Source: Nepenthes gracilis (Eukaryota; Streptophyta; Magnoliopsida; Caryophyllales; Nepenthaceae). Taken from it: 64,000 nucleotides of DNA. A program made the translations under genes and the position numbers. Below the pieces are notes generated by a model. It made no database searches, was not told the DNA's origin, and was given only the letters and a program-made list of their open reading frames with translations. Positions 61,471 through 64,000 of this stretch are shown here, one piece after another (position 1 is the first letter of the stretch; each line of letters begins with the position of its first letter). Location of the stretch: NCBI GenBank assembly GCA_033239525.1, contig BSYO01000002.1, positions 18,219,901 to 18,283,900 on the forward strand, given 5' to 3'.

Positions 61471-62435
61471 TGTTGGAATAGTGATAGTTCCAACATGGCC
61501 ATAAGGAAGTGTTTGTTGGGATTGGTTACTTTTTTGTGAGTGTGTTGCTCTCTATACTTATAAATATTTTTGATTTGTTTGTTGATCACATGGAGTTACG
61601 TGGGAGGCTTGGTTGTTTCTTACTTGAGCAAACGAAGATCTTCAATTGTTTCTTACTTGACCTAGGCTGATGTATGCTTAATATGACACATGTGCATTGA
61701 TAGTAAAATAGTTATGCCTCATGTGTATGCCAGAAGAGAGCTTATGGGCTGTGAGGGATTTCATCGACTTGCCTAACGTATACTTGTAATGGCAAAAGAA
61801 TACTATAAGCAGTAGTGGCTTTAATTGTGCACGCCTAACACGATGCTTGTGCACCATTGTTTAATATAGGCACTCATTATTCACACCTATCGGGCGCTCG
61901 TGCACTGCAACTCCCTTATAAAAGCCAAACTTATTTTTCGGTCATATACACCAAATTTTGAGAGAACAAGTGAGTGCCCAAATAGAGAAAGAAAAAAAAG
62001 AGAGAAAAGAAGAAGATAAAGAGTCACTGATCCATTTGGTTTCTAAATTGTATTTTATTCTTTGCTAGCATTGGATATGTTATTTTTGCTATAGAGAATA
62101 ATATTTTTATAAGCTATTTTATTCTCGTTTGCCTTTATATTTTTTTATTGTTTAAGTATCTTATTATAATGTATTATATCCTTATATTATTGAAGATTTT
62201 TATAACCATTTTGGTCATATAGTGGATAATCTACAGACAAATCATCTAGTGGTTTTCCCTCATTCTTAATAAGTTTCTTTACATAAAATTTTGTATTTCA
62301 TTATTGTAATTATTATTTTGTATTATACTTTGTTATATTATCTCTTCATGGGTTCAAACAAAGGGATCATTAACGATCCTTATAGATATTATTTTTCGAC
62401 TTTGTGAGTAAAATTTTATTAAACTAAACTCAACA
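61471..62435 (+). mobile_element. 3' LTR of the copia element
   Basis: It begins TGTTGGAATAGTGATAG with a TTCCAACA echo and ends AAACTCAACA. The match to the 5' LTR pieces is clear from about 61,590 to the end. Since it is not interrupted, it shows what the 5' LTR looked like before the gypsy insertion: ACTTGTAATGGCA runs on into the TAATTGTGCACGCC part with no insert. Confidence 0.75.
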
Positions 62436-64000
62436 ATAGAGGCACTTTTGATAATGCATTTCATTCAAACATCCGTGCAAATGACTCTATATAAAAGATA
62501 GATCAATGGATATTATACCATCTACAATATTCTAATTGTAACAAATAATGTCTCTCAAATATTTTTCTACATGATGAAAAAGTTCAAATCATAAATCTTG
62601 TTCGTGATGCTCATACTCATTATCAAAATCATGGCTTGTAGTAACCTAGGTCGCACGAAAAAATTTTGAAGAGTTCACCTTCAGCTTATAAAGACATTTA
62701 TAATAGACAATTTTCAATAATAAGAGCTTTTCTTATCAAAGTAAGAATAAGAGTTTTTTTTCTCATATTGTTGTACAATGATGACTTTTGAGGGGGCCAT
62801 AGTTGTTGAGCCAGTTACCTGCCCAAAATATTAGATGTGATATCAAAGCAAATTTATGACTAAATCATGTCAGCTTTTCAATATTTTCTAACCCTAGCTA
62901 TAGAGGGGTTGTGATTTGCGTATTATCATTCCCCAATGAGAAATATTATGCTATGCTTATTCTGATATGATATCAAATCTATTTATCTATCACTATATAG
63001 TTTTGCTAGTAAGACAGTTAAATTATCTAAATGTGTTTACAATGTATTTTTCAAATATTTCTAGCCTAACACTAGGTCAACACCTACCTATTAGGAAAGT
63101 TTTGGAATCGTTTTTGAGGTGCTGCCACCACAAGGATACCACTCATTTAGATAAGGAAGATTTTAACATCGTACGTCCTATATTGAAAATTGAATGAGTC
63201 AGTTAGTCTTCAGCTTAGTGAGAGTCATCGTTGTGGTATATATTAATTTAACAAGAAGAAATCTTATCTCTGCTTACAAAAGAACGGTTAAACAAATTCA
63301 GGAGGACGTCAGTAGACCTTGTGAAACTTATTTAATGATATTTTTTCGCTAATGCAATTGCATGCATGCATAACTTACAAATTTGCAAGAGGGTCCTGTA
63401 TGAATTTCTTTATCATGGGATAAATTAAGAGAATTAATTGCGTAGGTCTTTTTTAAAAAAATATATATTTACCAACTAAGAAAAGAAAACGGCTATTAGA
63501 GTGCTAGTATTCAATGTACAGAAATAAACTCCTACTGTGATCGCGCGAGAAAAAAAAAAAAAAACTGAAAATGATAAATTAATACAAGATCGGATGATGT
63601 ATACCCTTAGATATGGCAGGTAATTAACCATTTTTCGGATACACTGTAGGAGATAACGTACAGCAAGCAGTACGGTCAATTTTGCCAAGTTTATGTGGTT
63701 AATTTGTTTTATAACAGTCTTTTCAATAAATTTAAAATATTATATTATAATAAAAATTTGGAAAAAATCAATGGATACTGCTAGAATATTCATGAGTGAT
63801 ATAGTTGATGTGTACCTAAAAACCAATGCTACACGGGGCAGTCAACGACCCAAATCAAGTGTAATTTAAAACTGTGAACCGATTTTTTATGTACTATAGG
63901 AAAAAATAATAGGTAAAAAAAATTTTGGGAGGATTCTTTTAAAGGATCTATTTTAACACTCAAAATAATAAAATATTTTATATAGTAAACAAAATTAATA
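62436..64000. other. AT-rich flank of the copia element, no gene seen
   Basis: No protein or RNA is recognised. A 76-codon open frame at 62,967-63,197 has no known motif and AT-rich composition like its surroundings, so it is not called. Confidence 0.5.

Larger units (their letters stand above)
46584..62435 (+). mobile_element. Ty1/copia retrotransposon, decayed, 5' LTR split by nested insertions
   Basis: The 5' LTR is 46,584-47,075 plus 56,921-57,512 (about 1.08 kb after removing the insert) and the 3' LTR is 61,471-62,435 (965 bases). Both share, in order, CTTG.TTGTT with a GAAGATCTTCAAT-like block, TAATATGACACA.ATGTGC, ACTTGTAATGGCA, a GTCATATAC... with AGAGAGAAAGAA tract, and a TTATCTTCTCACGGGTTCAA-like block near the end. 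A primer site follows the 5' LTR. The termini are TGTTGG...CAACA. The left border is approximate, because the 46.6-46.9 kb part has expanded TG/TA repeats and no target duplication was confirmed (ATAGA follows 62,435). The element lies in AT-rich intergenic DNA. Confidence 0.75.

Noticed and set aside
62967..63197. 76-codon + strand open frame
   Set aside because: No motif, AT-rich like the flank, and no promoter or splice context.
1..64000. tRNA, rRNA, CRISPR array or telomere repeat
   Set aside because: None was seen. The TGGTATCAGA motifs are primer sites next to LTR ends, not tRNA genes; a single TTTAGGG at about 18,385 is not an array.

Overview
The window reads as nuclear DNA of a flowering plant, most likely a eudicot. 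It is AT-rich and has one intron-bearing gene set in a deep pile of old, nested LTR retrotransposons. The gene, about 37.27-43.09 kb on the + strand, encodes a complete 426-residue Tubby-like F-box protein. Its four coding exons join in frame at GT/AG junctions. It also has a TATA box, a leader with two tiny upstream ORFs, a probable leader intron and a poly(A) signal.

Left arm (1-36.7 kb). Positions 1-4.0 kb hold two diverged copies of one TATA-bearing LTR-like unit with a short antisense ORF. From about 7.5 to 10.8 kb lies a decayed + strand Ty3/gypsy polyprotein of Tat type (RT, RNase H, integrase), followed by a 42-bp tandem repeat. Then comes a long decayed reading frame on the opposite strand (17.66 to 11.75 kb). 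Into this fell several long LTRs (about 2.1-3.1 kb, TGTAA...TYACA, 5-bp target duplications, initiator-Met primer site) of a Del/Tekay-like gypsy family. They lie at 4.71-7.26, 14.11-16.89, 17.70-22.45 (itself split by another at 18.09-20.50), 26.88-29.97 and 30.85-36.11 kb (split by one at 33.19-35.94). Several insertions can be undone to the base. Relics of gag, RT and an RNase H-like domain lie between 22.5 and 26.7 kb.

Right arm (43.1-64 kb). After about 3.5 kb of plain intergenic DNA comes a three-deep nest. A Ty1/copia element (about 46.6-62.4 kb) had its 5' LTR split by a gypsy solo LTR (47,076-56,915, perfect target duplication ACACG). That LTR was in turn split by a complete but decayed gypsy element on the - strand (48,625-56,330).

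No tRNA, rRNA or CRISPR array was found. No mobile element here looks able to move by itself: every polyprotein carries stops, frameshifts or lost catalytic residues. The points of most interest are the nested insertions that restore a reading frame or LTR when removed, the minisatellites and the AAT microsatellite carried inside LTRs, the long antisense ORF of the Tat element, and a filler segment inside one LTR. All calls were made by eye; no database was searched.
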